Origin: Rhizobiaceae bacterium
GTDB lineage: Bacteria; Pseudomonadota; Alphaproteobacteria; Rhizobiales; Rhizobiaceae
Direction: 5' to 3'
DNA length: 64,000 nt
NCBI GenBank assembly: GCA_023953775.1
Contig: JAMLJD010000008.1
Span: forward strand, 23,334 to 87,333
Shown here: one piece after another, positions 24,872 to 34,939 of the stretch
Numbering within the stretch: position 1 is the first letter of the stretch
How the letters are laid out: every line of letters starts with the position of its first letter
Notes under the pieces: generated by a model
What the model saw: the letters and a program-made list of their open reading frames with translations, nothing else
What the model was told of the DNA's origin: nothing
Database searches by the model: none
Position numbers and translations under genes: made by a program

Positions 24872-26664
24872 TCCGCGGCCTCGCGAAGGCTGTCGGCGGC
24901 GGAGGGCAGCCGAACCGCGAATGTCGAGCCATCGCCTTCGCGGGACGCAAATGTCAGCGTGCCGCCGAACTCGGTGACGATGGCGCGCGATATCGACAGG
25001 CCGAGGCCCAGCCCCTCGCCGGTCTCCTTGGTCGTGAAGAAGGGTTCCGCGATACGGTCGCGCAGTTCGTCGGCCACGCCCGCGCCATTGTCCGAAACCT
25101 TCAGGATCACATCTTCGCCGACCCGTTCCGCCGACACGGAAACCGCCGGGCGCTCGCGACCCGAAACGGCGTCGAGTGCGTTGGCGAGGAGGTTGAGGAT
25201 CACCTGCTCGAACTGGACCGGATTTGCCTTGACCGAATAGGCCTCGAGGCCGGGCATGATTTCGAGCTCCACCTTCTCAGCTTCGGCGCGATGGGCGACG
25301 ATCTCCACCGCGGCGCGGACGCAGCGATCGAGCCGGACCGTTTCGCGGGCGCCGCCGTCCTTGCGCGCGAAGGATCGCAGCAGCTTGACCGTACGCTGGA
25401 TGCGCCGCACCAGATCGCGCGCCGCGCCGACCTTGTCGCCTATCGCCTCGTCGCCACCGCGCCGGGCCAGCAGCCCGGTCGAGGCCAGGGTGTTTTCAAG
25501 CGCCGACAGCGGCTGGCTGACCTCGTGCACGATGGCCGCCGACATGCGGCCGAGCGCGGCGAGCTTGGCAGTCTGAATCAGCGTCACCTGCGCTTCGCGC
25601 AGGTCGTATTCGGCACGCTTGCGCTCTTCCACTTCGCGGTTGAGTTCGGCGGTGCGCTCGACGACGCGCCGCTCGAGACGGTCATGCTCGTCGAGCTTGG
25701 CCCGGACCAGTTGCCGGCGCTGGTGCAGGTAGAGTGCTGCGCCGGTGACCAGCATGCCTGCCAGCGCGGTGATCAATCCGAGCAGGGAGGCATTGGCGCG
25801 GATCGGCGTCAGATCTGTCGCGACGAACAGGGTCCAGCCGTCCGGTTCGATGTGCGCCGAGCGCAGCAGGTGGGCGCTTTCCCGCCCCTCCACCGCAACC
25901 TCGGTCGGCAGCGCGCCGGCGCCCGGAAATACGGGGGCGGCCTCGATGACCGCGATCCCGTCATATTTTCGCGCCGCGAGGATACTTTTCCTTGCATCGT
26001 CCGAAAGAGGCCTCAGCGGGCGGTACCGCCATGATGGGTGACCGGTGAGGAAGACGACACCGTCGGCATCCGCCACCGAGACGAAGGCCCGACTGCCGGT
26101 CCAGCTCTTCTCGAGCCCGCTCATATCGACCTTCACAACCGCGACGCCGATCACGCGCTCGCCGTCGCGGATCGCCGACGACAGGAAATAGCCGGGAATG
26201 CCGGTCGTCGCGCCGACGGCATAGTAGCGCCCCTCGCCGGTTTCCAGCGCGTCGCGGAAATAGGGGCGGAAGGCGTAGTTCCTGCCGACGAAGCTTGTCG
26301 GTTCGTCGTAATTGCTGGCCGCCAGGGTCTCGCCGTCGAGCGCCATGACATAGAGTTCGTCGGCGCGCGATTCCGTCCTGATGTCATTCAGGTAGGCATT
26401 GGCCGCGCCGGTAGGGTAGGGCGCGGTGCCGATCAGGACGTCGCGTATCCGCGCGTCGTGGGCAATCACGGCGGGAAGATAGCGGAAACGCTCGACTTCG
26501 CTGCGGATCGAACGCGCCAGAACCTGCAGCTCGCCATCGAGCACGACCGCCGCGCGGCGCTTGCCGGCCTCCAGCGCACCCATTCCGACGGCGACCGCCG
26601 CCACTACGATGACAATCGCGGCGAGGCCGACCAGGAAACCGCGGCTTCGCACGATCCGGCTCAC
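24868..26664 (-). CDS. DctB-like sensor histidine kinase
   Basis: A 598-residue membrane sensor kinase of the DctB type. One helix near residues 9-28 and another near 285-310 enclose a large periplasmic double-PAS (dCache-like) domain with the typical RNYAFRPYFRDALETGEGRY segment. The H-box is IVHEVSQPLSALENTLA near 370, followed by N-box NLLANALDA and G-boxes DNGAGV and GEGLGLGLS. The start is GTG 26664 with GAGGGCAG upstream. It overlaps the regulator gene by ATGA. Direct sensing of the ligand carried by the TAXI system is the simplest inference. Confidence 0.93.
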   Translation of the reverse strand: MSRIVRSRGFLVGLAAIVIVVAAVAVGMGALEAGKRRAAVVLDGELQVLARSIRSEVERFRYLPAVIAHDARIRDVLIGTAPYPTGAANAYLNDIRTESRADELYVMALDGETLAASNYDEPTSFVGRNYAFRPYFRDALETGEGRYYAVGATTGIPGYFLSSAIRDGERVIGVAVVKVDMSGLEKSWTGSRAFVSVADADGVVFLTGHPSWRYRPLRPLSDDARKSILAARKYDGIAVIEAAPVFPGAGALPTEVAVEGRESAHLLRSAHIEPDGWTLFVATDLTPIRANASLLGLITALAGMLVTGAALYLHQRRQLVRAKLDEHDRLERRVVERTAELNREVEERKRAEYDLREAQVTLIQTAKLAALGRMSAAIVHEVSQPLSALENTLASTGLLARRGGDEAIGDKVGAARDLVRRIQRTVKLLRSFARKDGGARETVRLDRCVRAAVEIVAHRAEAEKVELEIMPGLEAYSVKANPVQFEQVILNLLANALDAVSGRERPAVSVSAERVGEDVILKVSDNGAGVADELRDRIAEPFFTTKETGEGLGLGLSISRAIVTEFGGTLTFASREGDGSTFAVRLPSAADSLREAAE

Positions 26665-26761
26665 GTTCGAACTGCCCTCATATACCCGGCTCCGCAGGGC
26701 GGCACCCGCGCCGCCGCCGCGATTGTGTCAGCAAGGCCGGAAGCTGGCAACGCGACAGGCG

Positions 26762-27739
<978 letters not shown>

Positions 27740-27862
27740 GCGAAAGGCCTCCTTGTCGTTCCCGCGCCGCCCCGCGCCGGCCGTGCATGGCCGAACGCCA
27801 TTTCCCGATAACAGGTTCCTCGCCTGAGTCTAAGGAGAATTGGCCGCGAACGCCGCGCAGCC

Positions 27863-28666
27863 TCAGTACGAAAACAGCTTCTGGAGTTCGTCGAACGGCA
27901 TTCCGCCCGCTGCGATGTCGAACCGGCCTTCTTCGAGCATCTGGCGGGCAGCCTCCCGAACGGCGCCGAATGCCGCCGTTGTCAGCTTGGAGCCGAGCGA
28001 GATGCGCCGCGCACCCGCATCCGACAGCGCCGCGACCGTGAAACCCTTGATGGCCAGTACGTTGACTGGCTTCGACACCGACGCGCAGACCGTGCGAACC
28101 GCCTCGAGATCGGCGAGTCCGGGCGCGTAGAGCACGTCCGCGCCTGCCTTCTCGAAGGCCTGTAGGCGCTTGATCGTGTCGTCGAGGTCGTTGCGTCCCC
28201 AGAGATGGTTTTCGGCGCGCGCGGTGAAAACGAAATCGCGCTTGAGCGAGCGTGCCGCCTCGACGGCCGCCGACACCCGTTCGACGGCCTGTCCGAAATC
28301 GTAGATGGGATCACCGGGATCGCCGGTATGGTCTTCGATCGAGCAGCCGGCCAGTCCTGCTGCTTCCGCCGCGAAGATGGTCTCGGCGGCGCTGTCGGGA
28401 CTGTCGCCCTTGCCCTTTTCCAGATCGGCCGAAACCGGCAAGTCGGTCGCGGCGACGATCTCGCGGCAATGGGCGATCATCGGCTCGAACCCGACATCCC
28501 CGTCAGCGAGACCGCGCGTGAAGGCGTAGCCGGCCGACGTCGTCGCGAGAGCCTTGAAGCCAAGCGACGCGAGCAGCTTCGCCATGCCGATGTCCGACGG
28601 ATTGGGGATGACGAAGGCTCCGGGGCCGCCGTGCAATGCCCGAAAAACCGATCCTGTCTCCGCCAT
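27863..28666 (-). CDS. Isocitrate lyase/PEP mutase family protein
   Basis: A 267-residue TIM-barrel protein of the isocitrate lyase/phosphoenolpyruvate mutase superfamily. Signatures are VIPNPSDIGMAKLLASLGFK at the front, LPVSADLEKGKG near residue 83, and AGCSIEDHTG near 112. Members cleave or rearrange C-C or C-P bonds in 2-methylisocitrate, oxaloacetate or phosphonates. The ICL KKCGH loop is not seen, so true isocitrate lyase is excluded. ATG 28666 with GGAGG upstream is preferred over the longer frame. The substrate is open. Confidence 0.85.
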   Translation of the reverse strand: MAETGSVFRALHGGPGAFVIPNPSDIGMAKLLASLGFKALATTSAGYAFTRGLADGDVGFEPMIAHCREIVAATDLPVSADLEKGKGDSPDSAAETIFAAEAAGLAGCSIEDHTGDPGDPIYDFGQAVERVSAAVEAARSLKRDFVFTARAENHLWGRNDLDDTIKRLQAFEKAGADVLYAPGLADLEAVRTVCASVSKPVNVLAIKGFTVAALSDAGARRISLGSKLTTAAFGAVREAARQMLEEGRFDIAAGGMPFDELQKLFSY

Positions 28667-28765
28667 GGCGCATCCTCCACGTTTTGCGAAGCGTACCGCT
28701 CCCCGGCTCCGGATCACAAGACGGGGGGCTGGTCCACACGGACCGAGGCTGCGGACCAGATATGG

Positions 28766-29332
28766 CTATTCCGCCGCGGCGCGGTGTCCGGTGTCGGCGT
28801 TCTCCACGGCCTCGACGATCGCGTTGCAAAAGGCCTTGAGATCGCCAGGGTTGCGGGCGGTGATGATATTGCCGTCTACGACCGTTTCTGCGTCCTCCCA
28901 TTTCGCCCCGGCATTCTTCATGTCTGTCGCAATCGACTTGTATGACGTTGCACGCTTCCCTGCGACGACACCGGCTTCGATCAGCAGCCATGGCGCGTGA
29001 CAGATCGCGGCCAGCGGCTTGCCGGTGCCGGCAAAAGCCTCGACGAATTCGACAGCGTCCTTCTCGACGCGCAGCAGGTCAGGATTGATCTGGCCGCCGG
29101 GCAGCACCAGCGCATCGTAGTCCGCAGGGTTCGCTGCTTCGAGCGTCCGGTCGACCTTGACGGCGGAGCCCCAGTCCTTCTTGTCCCAGCCGGTGATCTC
29201 GCCGTCCTTCAACGACACGACGTCGACTCTTGCGCCTGCGTCCTTGAGCGTCGTCAGCGGCACTTCGAGTTCGGATTGTTCGAAGCCGTCGGTCGCGAGG
29301 ATCATAATACGGGATTTGCCTATGGAAGGCAT
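28766..29332 (-). CDS. DJ-1/PfpI family protein (type 1 glutamine amidotransferase-like)
   Basis: A 188-residue DJ-1/PfpI-superfamily protein of the YhbO/YajL-like stress group. It shows ILATDGFEQSELEVPLTTL with the conserved Glu, YDALVLPGGQINPDLLR, and the nucleophile elbow AAICHAPWLLIEAG with Cys near 106. These proteins are proposed to act on glyoxal adducts or as chaperones. ATG 29332 has AAGGAG upstream; upstream in-frame codons are not needed. It stands alone between other minus-strand genes. Confidence 0.9.
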   Translation of the reverse strand: MPSIGKSRIMILATDGFEQSELEVPLTTLKDAGARVDVVSLKDGEITGWDKKDWGSAVKVDRTLEAANPADYDALVLPGGQINPDLLRVEKDAVEFVEAFAGTGKPLAAICHAPWLLIEAGVVAGKRATSYKSIATDMKNAGAKWEDAETVVDGNIITARNPGDLKAFCNAIVEAVENADTGHRAAAE

Positions 29333-29419
29333 GGTCGCATCTCCTTGTGTCTTGCGAGGATGTCTGTTCACCAACGCGCCACGACGCGTGTGGTTCGAGA
29401 GCAAGGAGAAAAATGAGGA

Positions 29420-29893
29420 TCAGCCGGTTCCGGTCGAACCGAACCCGCCACCGCCCCGCGCCGTCTCGCCGGCAGCCGAACGCTCCTCCAGCGCGAGGCG
29501 ACTGACCGGGGCCAGCACGAGCTGTGCGATGCGCATGCCGCGCGATACGACGAAGTCCTCGTCGCCGAGATTGGCGAGAAGCACCTTCGCCTCGCCGCGG
29601 TAATCGCTGTCGATCGTGCCCGGCGAATTGAGGCAGGTAACGCCGTGCTTGAACGCAAGGCCTGAACGCGGACGGACCTGTCCCTCGTAGCCATCGGGGA
29701 TTTCCAGCACCAGTCCCGTCGGCACCAGAGCCCGCCTTCCCGGCGTGATGATCATTGGCCGGTCTTCGGGCACGGCAGCGCGCAGATCCATGCCGGCCGC
29801 ACCCGCGGTCTCGTAGGCGGGCAACGCAAGGCCCGCTGCGTGCGGCAGCCTGACGACCCCCATAACCGGCGTGTTCTTCGAAACGACCTGCAT
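29420..29893 (-). CDS. dut: dUTP diphosphatase
   Basis: A 157-residue trimeric dUTPase converting dUTP to dUMP and pyrophosphate, which keeps uracil out of DNA and supplies dTMP synthesis. All motifs are visible: [42 protein letters not shown], and the glycine-rich C-terminal arm [12 protein letters not shown] 29893 is the natural start. In many rhizobia dut follows coaBC; here coaBC is 6.4 kb away and followed by an acetyltransferase gene instead. Confidence 0.96.
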   Translation of the reverse strand: MQVVSKNTPVMGVVRLPHAAGLALPAYETAGAAGMDLRAAVPEDRPMIITPGRRALVPTGLVLEIPDGYEGQVRPRSGLAFKHGVTCLNSPGTIDSDYRGEAKVLLANLGDEDFVVSRGMRIAQLVLAPVSRLALEERSAAGETARGGGGFGSTGTG

Positions 29894-29961
29894 GGCACAG
29901 ACCCTATCAGCCGGCCGCCGCGCGGGGTCAATCGCCGACGCGCGCTATCAACCGGTTTCGT

Positions 29962-30432
29962 TCACCTGACCTCGACGGGCACCACAGTCGTCTCCTTGAT
30001 CTCCTCCATCACGAAGGAGGCGGAAACATCAGACAACGGCACTTTCGCTATAAGCCGCTGATAGAGCCGGTCGTAGGATTTCACATCCGCGACACGCGCC
30101 CTCAAGACGTAATCCAGATCGCCGGACATCCGGTACACGCCGGTGATTTCGGGGAGCGAAACTACCGCCTCGCGGAACTTGCGCAACCAGTCTGGATCAT
30201 GATTCGAGGTGCGGATGATGACGAAGACGGAAAGACCAAGTCCGACTTTCTCGGCGTCGACCAATGCCACGCGCCCGGTGATGACGCCCTGCTCCTCCAG
30301 CAGCTTCACGCGCCGCCAGCAGGCATTGCGCGACAGGCCCAGGCGATCGGAGAGCTGATCGACGGTCAGCGTCGCATCGAGTTGAAGCTCGGCCAGCAGC
30401 CGGCTATCGGTTGAATCCAGTTTCCCGCTCAT
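29962..30432 (-). CDS. Lrp/AsnC-family regulator
   Basis: A 156-residue feast/famine regulator. The N-terminal helix-turn-helix (LDATLTVDQLSDRLGLSRNA, WRRVKLLEEQGVI) is followed by the RAM ligand-binding domain (VFVIIRTSNHDPDWLRKF, ITGVYRMSGDLDYVLRARV). ATG 30432 is used. A perfect TGGGACA-A-TGTCCCA repeat begins three bases upstream of the start codon, with a further half-site 27 bases beyond, which suggests autoregulation and possible control of the divergent DUF6356 gene. The amino-acid ligand is unknown. Confidence 0.93.
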   Translation of the reverse strand: MSGKLDSTDSRLLAELQLDATLTVDQLSDRLGLSRNACWRRVKLLEEQGVITGRVALVDAEKVGLGLSVFVIIRTSNHDPDWLRKFREAVVSLPEITGVYRMSGDLDYVLRARVADVKSYDRLYQRLIAKVPLSDVSASFVMEEIKETTVVPVEVR

Positions 30433-30435
30433 GAA

Positions 30436-30450
30436 TGGGACAATGTCCCA
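30436..30450. promoter_or_regulatory. Lrp-type operator between divergent genes
   Basis: TGGGACA-A-TGTCCCA, a perfect 15-bp repeat directly before the Lrp-type gene; the half-site TGGGACA recurs at 30477-30483. Spacing between the centres and the divergent layout fit Lrp-family autoregulation. Confidence 0.55.
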
Positions 30451-30538
30451 TCAATTACACATTCTCAAGGACTATTTGGGACAATTCGCAGCAGGGAATG
30501 TGGCATCGTTCGTCATCCTGTCGAATTGGAGACACGCC

Positions 30539-30754
30539 ATGACTACTCGTATCGCCCGGCTTTTCACCGACCATCCCGCCAGCATCGACGAGAGCTATTT
30601 CGAACATATGGCCTTTGCGGCCTGGTTCTCCTCCCGCCTTCTGATGGCGGCCGGAGCGGCGCTCGTCCACGCGATCCTGCCCTTCATGTTCGAAAAGACC
30701 GCGTCGACGATCATCCGCGAGCTTTACGAGCGAACCCACAATCGCGGGCGGTAA
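30539..30754 (+). CDS. DUF6356 small membrane protein
   Basis: A 71-residue alphaproteobacterial protein of the DUF6356 type, recognised by the pattern FTDHPASIDESYFEHMAFAA, a membrane-like middle (LLMAAGAALVHAILPFMF) and the TASTIIRELYERTHNR end. The family is of unknown function and probably sits in the inner membrane. TTGGAGA lies upstream of ATG 30539. It is 12 bases ahead of the glutamine amidotransferase gene, so the two are likely cotranscribed. Confidence 0.75.
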   Translation: MTTRIARLFTDHPASIDESYFEHMAFAAWFSSRLLMAAGAALVHAILPFMFEKTASTIIRELYERTHNRGR

Positions 30755-30766
30755 GGCAGAACCCAA

Positions 30767-31561
30767 ATGTGCCGCTGGGCCGCCTATCGAGGCGAGGCAA
30801 TCTTCCTCGAGGACATCGTGTCCGCGCCATGCCACTCGCTCGTGGCGCAGAGCCATTGTGCGCAAGAGGCGAAAACCGCCACCAATGGCGACGGCTTCGG
30901 CGTCGCCTGGTATGGCGAACGCCCGGAACCGGGACTTTATCGTGACATCCTGCCGGCGTGGTCGGACCCGAATCTGCGGCATCTGTGCCGGCAGGTACGG
31001 TCGCATCTTTTCCTGGCGCATGTCCGCGCATCGACCACGGGCGCAACCAGCCGCGACAACTGCCACCCCTTCGCCAGCGGCGCCTGGACCTTCATGCATA
31101 ACGGGCAGATCGGCAGTTTCGAGCATATCCGCCGGAAGCTGGAAAGCAGCCTGCCCGACCAGCTCTATTCCGAGCGCCATGGTTCGACGGATTCCGAACT
31201 TCTGTTCCTGATCATGCTGGCCGAAGGGCTCGAGACGGACCCGCATGGCGCGACCCGGCGTTCGGTCAGTCGCGTCATCGCGGCCGCGCGGCAGGCCGGC
31301 CTCGATCCGTTTCTTCGGCTGACCGCCGCCTTTTCCGACGGACGGTCGCTCTACGCCGTGCGCTACGCGACGGATCGTCTGGCGCCAACGCTCTACCTGT
31401 CAGCCGGCGCGCGCGGCCATTCGCTGGTTTCCGAGCCGCTCGACCGCGACGCGGCCACTTGGCAGCCCGTGCCCGCCGGGAGCTTCGTGCGGATCGGGAC
31501 GGCGGGCTTAGATGTGAGCCCATTCACACCTGCCGAAGACATGCTGGCGATCGCGGTCTAA
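30767..31561 (+). CDS. Class II glutamine amidotransferase, YafJ-like
   Basis: A 264-residue Ntn-type amidotransferase. The catalytic Cys is residue 2 (MCRWAAYRG), exposed after removal of Met. Family segments are ATNGDGFGVAWYG, LFLAHVRASTTG, NCHPFASGAWTFMHNGQI and STDSELLF. There is no synthase domain, so it acts as a stand-alone hydrolase or with an unknown partner. It lies 12 bases behind the DUF6356 gene. The physiological substrate of YafJ-type proteins is unclear. Confidence 0.88.
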   Translation: MCRWAAYRGEAIFLEDIVSAPCHSLVAQSHCAQEAKTATNGDGFGVAWYGERPEPGLYRDILPAWSDPNLRHLCRQVRSHLFLAHVRASTTGATSRDNCHPFASGAWTFMHNGQIGSFEHIRRKLESSLPDQLYSERHGSTDSELLFLIMLAEGLETDPHGATRRSVSRVIAAARQAGLDPFLRLTAAFSDGRSLYAVRYATDRLAPTLYLSAGARGHSLVSEPLDRDAATWQPVPAGSFVRIGTAGLDVSPFTPAEDMLAIAV

Positions 31562-31638
31562 GACGAGCGATCCAAAAACCCGTTCGACAGCCTCGACGCG
31601 CACCGCTATAAGCCCGCGCAACGAACGGAACTCCTGTT

Positions 31639-33237
31639 ATGGCCGAGACTCTCAAAGACGCGGTGGCGCGCCGCCGCACCTTCGCGATCATTTCGCATCC
31701 CGACGCGGGCAAGACGACGCTGACCGAGAAGCTGCTCCTGTTCGGCGGCGCTATCCAGCTTGCCGGCGAGGTCAAGGCCAAGAAGGACAAGATCCAGACC
31801 CGCTCGGACTGGATGAAGATCGAACGCGAGCGCGGCATCTCCGTCGTCACGTCGGTGATGACGTTCGAGTATGGCGACCATGTCTTCAACCTGCTCGACA
31901 CGCCGGGCCACGAAGACTTTGCCGACGACACCTACCGGACACTGACTGCCGTCGATTCCGCCGTCATGGTGATAGACGCGGCCAAGGGCATCGAGCCGCG
32001 CACGCTGAAGCTGTTCGAAGTGTGCCGCCTGCGCGACATCCCGATCGTCACCTTCGTCAACAAGCTCGACCGCGAGAGCCGCGACCCGTTCGAGATCCTC
32101 GACGAGATCGAACAGAAGCTGGCGCTCGACACCGCGCCCGTCACCTGGCCGATCGGGCGTGGCAAGAGCTTCCGCGGCACCTATCACCTCGCCGACAACA
32201 TGATCCGGCATTCCGACGACGATGTTCGCCGCATACCGGTCAACGGGCCTGAATCCGAAGCGGTCTCCGGCCTTCTGCCCGAAAACGAGCGCGATGCCTT
32301 CGTCGAGGAGATGATGCTGGCGCGGGAAGCCTGCCGTCCGTTCGATCTCCAGTCGTTCCGGGAGGGTCATCTGACGCCGGTCTATTTCGGCTCCGCACTG
32401 CGGAATTTCGGCGTGCGCGACCTGATCGAGGCGCTGGGCCAGTTCGCACCCCAGCCCCGTGCCCAGGAGGCCGACACGCGCAAGGTCGAGGCGACGGAGG
32501 AGAAGATGACCTCCTTCGTGTTCAAGATCCAGGCCAACATGGATCCCAACCATCGCGACCGGATCGCCTTCGTGCGTGTGTGCTCCGGCAGGCTGCAGCG
32601 CGGCATGAAGGCCAAGCTGGTGCGCACCGGCAAGCCGATCGCGCTGTCTGCGCCGCAATTCTTCTTCGCGCGGTCGCGGATCACCGCCGACGAAGCCTTT
32701 GCCGGCGACGTGGTCGGGATTCCGAACCACGGCACGCTGAGGATCGGCGACACGCTGACCGACGGCGAGGACATCGTCTTCCGCGGCGTGCCGAACTTCG
32801 CGCCGGAGATCCTTCGCCGCGTGCGGCTGGGCGACGCGATGAAGGCCAAGAAGCTCAAGGAAGCGCTGCATCAGATGGCCGAGGAAGGCGTCGTTCAGCT
32901 CTTCTCGCCGGAGGACGGTTCGCCGGCGATCGTCGGCGTGGTCGGTGCGCTGCAACTCGACGTCCTGAGGGAACGGCTGAAGATCGAATACGGCCTTCCG
33001 GTCGACTTCGAAGTGGCGCGCTTCTCGGTCTGCCGCTGGATCTCGACAAGCGAGAAAGGCGAACTCAACCGGTTCATCGAGACGCATCGCGGCGACATCG
33101 CCCGCGATCTCGACAATGACCCGGTCTTCCTAGCGCCACACGAGTTCGGCCTCAATTACGAGGCCGACCGCTGGAAGGCGATCCGTTTCGACGCGGTGAA
33201 GGACTATCAGGTCGGCGCGAAGGACAAGGCTGCCTGA
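31639..33237 (+). CDS. prfC: Peptide chain release factor 3
   Basis: A 532-residue translational GTPase that recycles RF1/RF2 from the ribosome. G1 is SHPDAGKTTLTEK at residues 19-31, the RF3-type switch I has DWMKIERERGISV, G3 is DTPGHEDF and G4 is NKLD. Domains II and III follow with the expected length. ATG 31639 opens directly after a TCCTGTT stretch. It is a stand-alone gene with a 77-base upstream gap. Confidence 0.96.
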   Translation: MAETLKDAVARRRTFAIISHPDAGKTTLTEKLLLFGGAIQLAGEVKAKKDKIQTRSDWMKIERERGISVVTSVMTFEYGDHVFNLLDTPGHEDFADDTYRTLTAVDSAVMVIDAAKGIEPRTLKLFEVCRLRDIPIVTFVNKLDRESRDPFEILDEIEQKLALDTAPVTWPIGRGKSFRGTYHLADNMIRHSDDDVRRIPVNGPESEAVSGLLPENERDAFVEEMMLAREACRPFDLQSFREGHLTPVYFGSALRNFGVRDLIEALGQFAPQPRAQEADTRKVEATEEKMTSFVFKIQANMDPNHRDRIAFVRVCSGRLQRGMKAKLVRTGKPIALSAPQFFFARSRITADEAFAGDVVGIPNHGTLRIGDTLTDGEDIVFRGVPNFAPEILRRVRLGDAMKAKKLKEALHQMAEEGVVQLFSPEDGSPAIVGVVGALQLDVLRERLKIEYGLPVDFEVARFSVCRWISTSEKGELNRFIETHRGDIARDLDNDPVFLAPHEFGLNYEADRWKAIRFDAVKDYQVGAKDKAA

Positions 33238-33345
33238 GCCGATCGAAGATTGCATCGATCGTGATGAACCTTATCGGGCCTCGGCGCGACCCATAGACAT
33301 GACTTCAACGATGCGCGGCGTGCAGCGCCGCCGATGGAGGCCGTC

Positions 33346-33708
33346 ATGTCCGGAATACGTTCGCTTGCCCTTGCCGTTTCGCTCACCGCGGTGTGTGGGA
33401 TGCAGGCCGCGGAGGCCGCGTCGCCCTATGTGAAGACCTGCAAGTCGTCGATCACCACGGTCGGCCAGCACAAGGTCAAGAAGATCGCCCGCCGTATCGC
33501 CATGCAGAGCTGGGGCCAACAGGCGGCCGCCCTCTACGGTGCAAGCTGGGCCGATTTCGGCAACGCCACCGTTTCACAGAACGGATGTTCGTTCCAGGCA
33601 CCCAACTGGACCTGCATCTATGCCGCCAAGCCCTGCCGCATCACCGACACACGCGGGATTACGTCGCGCAAGCCGGGCCTGATGCCGCGCATCAAGCCGA
33701 TCTGGTGA
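33346..33708 (+). CDS. Small secreted cysteine protein (paralogue 1)
   Basis: A 120-residue exported protein. A signal peptide (SLALAVSLTAVCGMQAAEAA) precedes a mature domain with cysteines at YVKTCKSS, QNGCSFQ, WTCIY and KPCRI, and a central SWGQQAAALYGASWADFGNA. The gene at 33760-34155 repeats this plan (Cys, YG-x-W-x-D, Cys, W-x-C, PC), so the pair is a tandem duplication. ATG 33346 has GGAGG six bases upstream. No family is recognised. Disulfides in the periplasm or outside the cell are likely. Confidence 0.7.
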   Translation: MSGIRSLALAVSLTAVCGMQAAEAASPYVKTCKSSITTVGQHKVKKIARRIAMQSWGQQAAALYGASWADFGNATVSQNGCSFQAPNWTCIYAAKPCRITDTRGITSRKPGLMPRIKPIW

Positions 33709-33759
33709 TCGACAACAATGACGATGCTTGTTCAATCCGCACACAACAGGGAGGGAGTC

Positions 33760-34155
33760 ATGCCATTGTTCAAGGCTTTCGGATGTATCCTTGCGGTCGC
33801 TGCAGCGATGGCAGCGTCTTCGGCAACCGCGGCAAGCTATGCCCAGAAGCACTGCAAGGGGCCGGTCACGGGTGTCGGCGTCCATACGTATGAATATATC
33901 GCGGTAACCAAGGCGCGCGCCGACTGGTCGACCAAGGTGAAGGCCCTGTACGGCCCCGTCTGGACCGATCCGGGACAGATGAAGGTCCATGCCGCCTCCT
34001 GCATGCCCCATCGCGGTCCGAAGCCGGGACAAAACCACTGGGCCTGTCAGTTCATTGCATCCCCGTGCAAGGTCGTGAACAATCAGCTTTCGCCATTCGC
34101 CCCTGGCGTGAAACCACGTGTCGGGCTGCCCGGTACATCGCTTCGCAAGCGATAG
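33760..34155 (+). CDS. Small secreted cysteine protein (paralogue 2)
   Basis: A 131-residue exported protein with signal peptide (KAFGCILAVAAAMAASSATA). The mature part has KHCKGPVTGVG, KALYGPVWTDPGQM, AASCMPHRG, HWACQFIASPCKV. The layout of cysteines and of the YG-x-W-x-D block is shared with the preceding gene, though sequence identity is low. ATG 33760 has a good GGGAGG. The intergenic gap is 51 bases, so the pair may be one transcript. Function is unknown. Confidence 0.7.
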   Translation: MPLFKAFGCILAVAAAMAASSATAASYAQKHCKGPVTGVGVHTYEYIAVTKARADWSTKVKALYGPVWTDPGQMKVHAASCMPHRGPKPGQNHWACQFIASPCKVVNNQLSPFAPGVKPRVGLPGTSLRKR

Positions 34156-34301
34156 GCTCCCTGCCGAGGCGAACGTATCCGTCGCGACCGCTTCACCGGT
34201 CCGGCGAAGCCAACGTTCGAAACGTCGCTTCATCCCTCGAAAGCAACCTTCCACCCGCCGAAGTCGTTATCTTCGCGATCGCTTCTATGAGAGGGAGTAG
34301 T

Positions 34302-34460
34302 ATGGACGTCGTTCGGATTCTTTGCGCCATAATCCTGCCGCCGCTCGGCGTGTTCCTCCAGGTGGGGCTGGGCCTGCACTTCTGGCTGAATATCCTTCTG
34401 ACGCTGCTCGGCTACATTCCGGGGATCGTCCACGCCGTCTGGGTCGTGTTGCGCAAGTGA
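34302..34460 (+). CDS. Pmp3/YqaE-family membrane proteolipid
   Basis: A 52-residue UPF0057/Pmp3 protein with two membrane helices. The family pattern IILPPLGVFLQVG and the HFWLNILLTLLGYIPGIVHA second half are unmistakable. Such proteins respond to salt, cold or envelope stress and affect membrane potential. ATG 34302 has GAGGGAG upstream. It is coupled to the DUF4112 gene by a GTGA overlap. Confidence 0.92.
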   Translation: MDVVRILCAIILPPLGVFLQVGLGLHFWLNILLTLLGYIPGIVHAVWVVLRK

Positions 34461-34897
34461 GTCAGGTATCGGAAACCGGGCACCACGACGCGGACCCGCA
34501 CCTTGCCTCACTTGATGCGCTCGCGAAGCTCCTCGATTCGCGGTGGCGAATTCCCGGCACCGGTATCCGCTTCGGCATCGACGCCGTGGCCGGACTGTTG
34601 CCGGGCATTGGCGATGCGGCAACGGGGCTGGTTTCGGCCTATATCGTTCTTCACGGCGTACGCCACCGCGTACCCGGGCGTGTGATCGCCCGCATGATCG
34701 GCAATGTCGCGCTTGATACCGTGGTCGGCAGTGTGCCCATTGTGGGGTCGCTGTTCGATGTCTTCTTCAAGGCGAACAACCGCAATGTCGGACTTCTGCG
34801 CCAGCATCTGGAACGGATAAAGTCCGATGTCGACACGGCAACGCCAGACGAAACTGGCGCCGGATCCCGACGCGACACGGCCACAACCGCAAAATAA
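34457..34897 (+). CDS. DUF4112 membrane protein
   Basis: A 146-residue DUF4112 protein. The family core is seen in LDSRWRIPGTGIRFGIDAV, GLLPGIGDAATGLVSAYI and the later PIVGSLFDVFFKANNRNV, with two or three hydrophobic spans. GTG 34457 overlaps the Pmp3 stop (GTGA), and no better start exists in frame. Function is not known. Pairing with a Pmp3 proteolipid hints at a membrane-stress role, as inference only. Confidence 0.85.
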   Translation: MSQVSETGHHDADPHLASLDALAKLLDSRWRIPGTGIRFGIDAVAGLLPGIGDAATGLVSAYIVLHGVRHRVPGRVIARMIGNVALDTVVGSVPIVGSLFDVFFKANNRNVGLLRQHLERIKSDVDTATPDETGAGSRRDTATTAK

Positions 34898-34939
34898 TTG
34901 CGCAAATCCCTGCGCTGACCGGAAAATATCCCATGGGCT

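Noticed and set aside
27740..27862. Possible riboswitch upstream of cysK
   Set aside because: No recognisable conserved core or stem pattern in the 123-base gap.
31606..33087. A 493-codon minus-strand frame opposite prfC
   Set aside because: Antisense of a canonical GTPase with intact G motifs; no support for coding.
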